A stretch of 47,398 nucleotides of DNA from an uncultured Dysosmobacter sp. (GTDB lineage: Bacteria; Bacillota; Clostridia; Oscillospirales; Oscillospiraceae). Of this stretch, positions 47,351-47,398 are shown piece after piece. A program made the position numbers and the translations under genes. Every line of letters starts with the position of its first letter. Position 1 is the first letter of the stretch. Where the stretch lies: positions 1 through 47,398 of the forward strand of contig CAKTOO010000023.1 in the NCBI GenBank assembly GCA_934590165.1. Direction: 5' to 3'. The notes beneath the pieces were generated by a model, which was not told the DNA's origin, ran no database searches, and saw nothing but the letters and a program-made list of their open reading frames with translations.

Positions 47351-47398
47351 GCTAGTGTAGCTCAGTCGGTAGAGCAGCTGATTCGTAATCAGCAGGTC
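47351..47398 (+). tRNA. tRNA-Thr (anticodon CGU), 3' part cut by window end
   Basis: GCTAGTG acceptor strand, TA, D-arm GCTC-AGTCGGTA-GAGC and anticodon arm GCTGA-TTCGTAA-TCAGC, giving anticodon CGU (codon ACG). The variable loop begins AGGTC and the window ends before the T-arm. Identity elements fit a tRNA-Thr. Confidence 0.9.

Noticed and set aside
1..47398. CRISPR arrays, prophage or integrative element
   Set aside because: No regularly spaced repeats, integrase, capsid or conjugation genes were found; the only mobile trace is the IS-like end at 1-71.

Overview
The window reads as chromosomal DNA of a high-GC anaerobic Firmicute, most likely an Oscillospiraceae (Flavonifractor/Oscillibacter-like) gut clostridium. 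This is inferred from Gram-positive Shine-Dalgarno sites and promoters, a class III (oxygen-sensitive) ribonucleotide reductase, a large fused PurL, a stand-alone AICAR transformylase and clostridial regulators. No phage, plasmid, CRISPR or intact transposon was seen. The only mobile-element trace is an IS21-like terminus at the left edge.

Left part (1-15.2 kb): a decayed MFS/GntR locus, then a MarR regulator with a heterodimeric ABC exporter (1.4-5.3 kb). An unknown protein and a TetR regulator converge on a shared terminator. rsmH-like and mazG-like genes follow on the minus strand, then an unknown membrane protein. A four-gene plus-strand operon encodes a lipoprotein barnase homologue, its barstar, a CYTH-DUF1653 fusion and a PrsW-type membrane protease (9.4-11.7 kb). 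On the minus strand are an SGNH hydrolase with a glycosyltransferase fused to a MarR-like HTH domain, and a ribokinase.

Middle (15.2-28.1 kb): one long minus-strand purine operon, gntR-purE-purC-purF-purM-purN-purH-purD-purL, followed by guaB with its own possible promoter. Together these encode nearly all of de novo IMP synthesis plus the first GMP step. PurB, IMP cyclohydrolase, PurK, PurA and GuaA are not here. The operon begins with a HutC-type GntR gene whose promoter carries two GGTnnnACC palindromes, so this regulator probably controls itself and the purine genes.

Right part (28.3-47.4 kb): a 2-hydroxyacid dehydrogenase with a shikimate-kinase-like gene; a thioredoxin reductase and a beta-hydroxyacid dehydrogenase; nrdG and a thioredoxin-fused nrdD behind an NrdR box; a C39-like lipoprotein; and an amino-acid ABC transporter behind a lysine riboswitch with an intrinsic terminator, which marks it as a probable lysine importer. 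Then come a PAP2 phosphatase, an XRE/zinc-ribbon regulator and a plus-strand run polA-eamA-unknown-rimI-GNAT-tsaD. An AT-rich gene-free stretch with DnaA-box-like repeats precedes a tRNA-Thr(CGU) cut by the window end.
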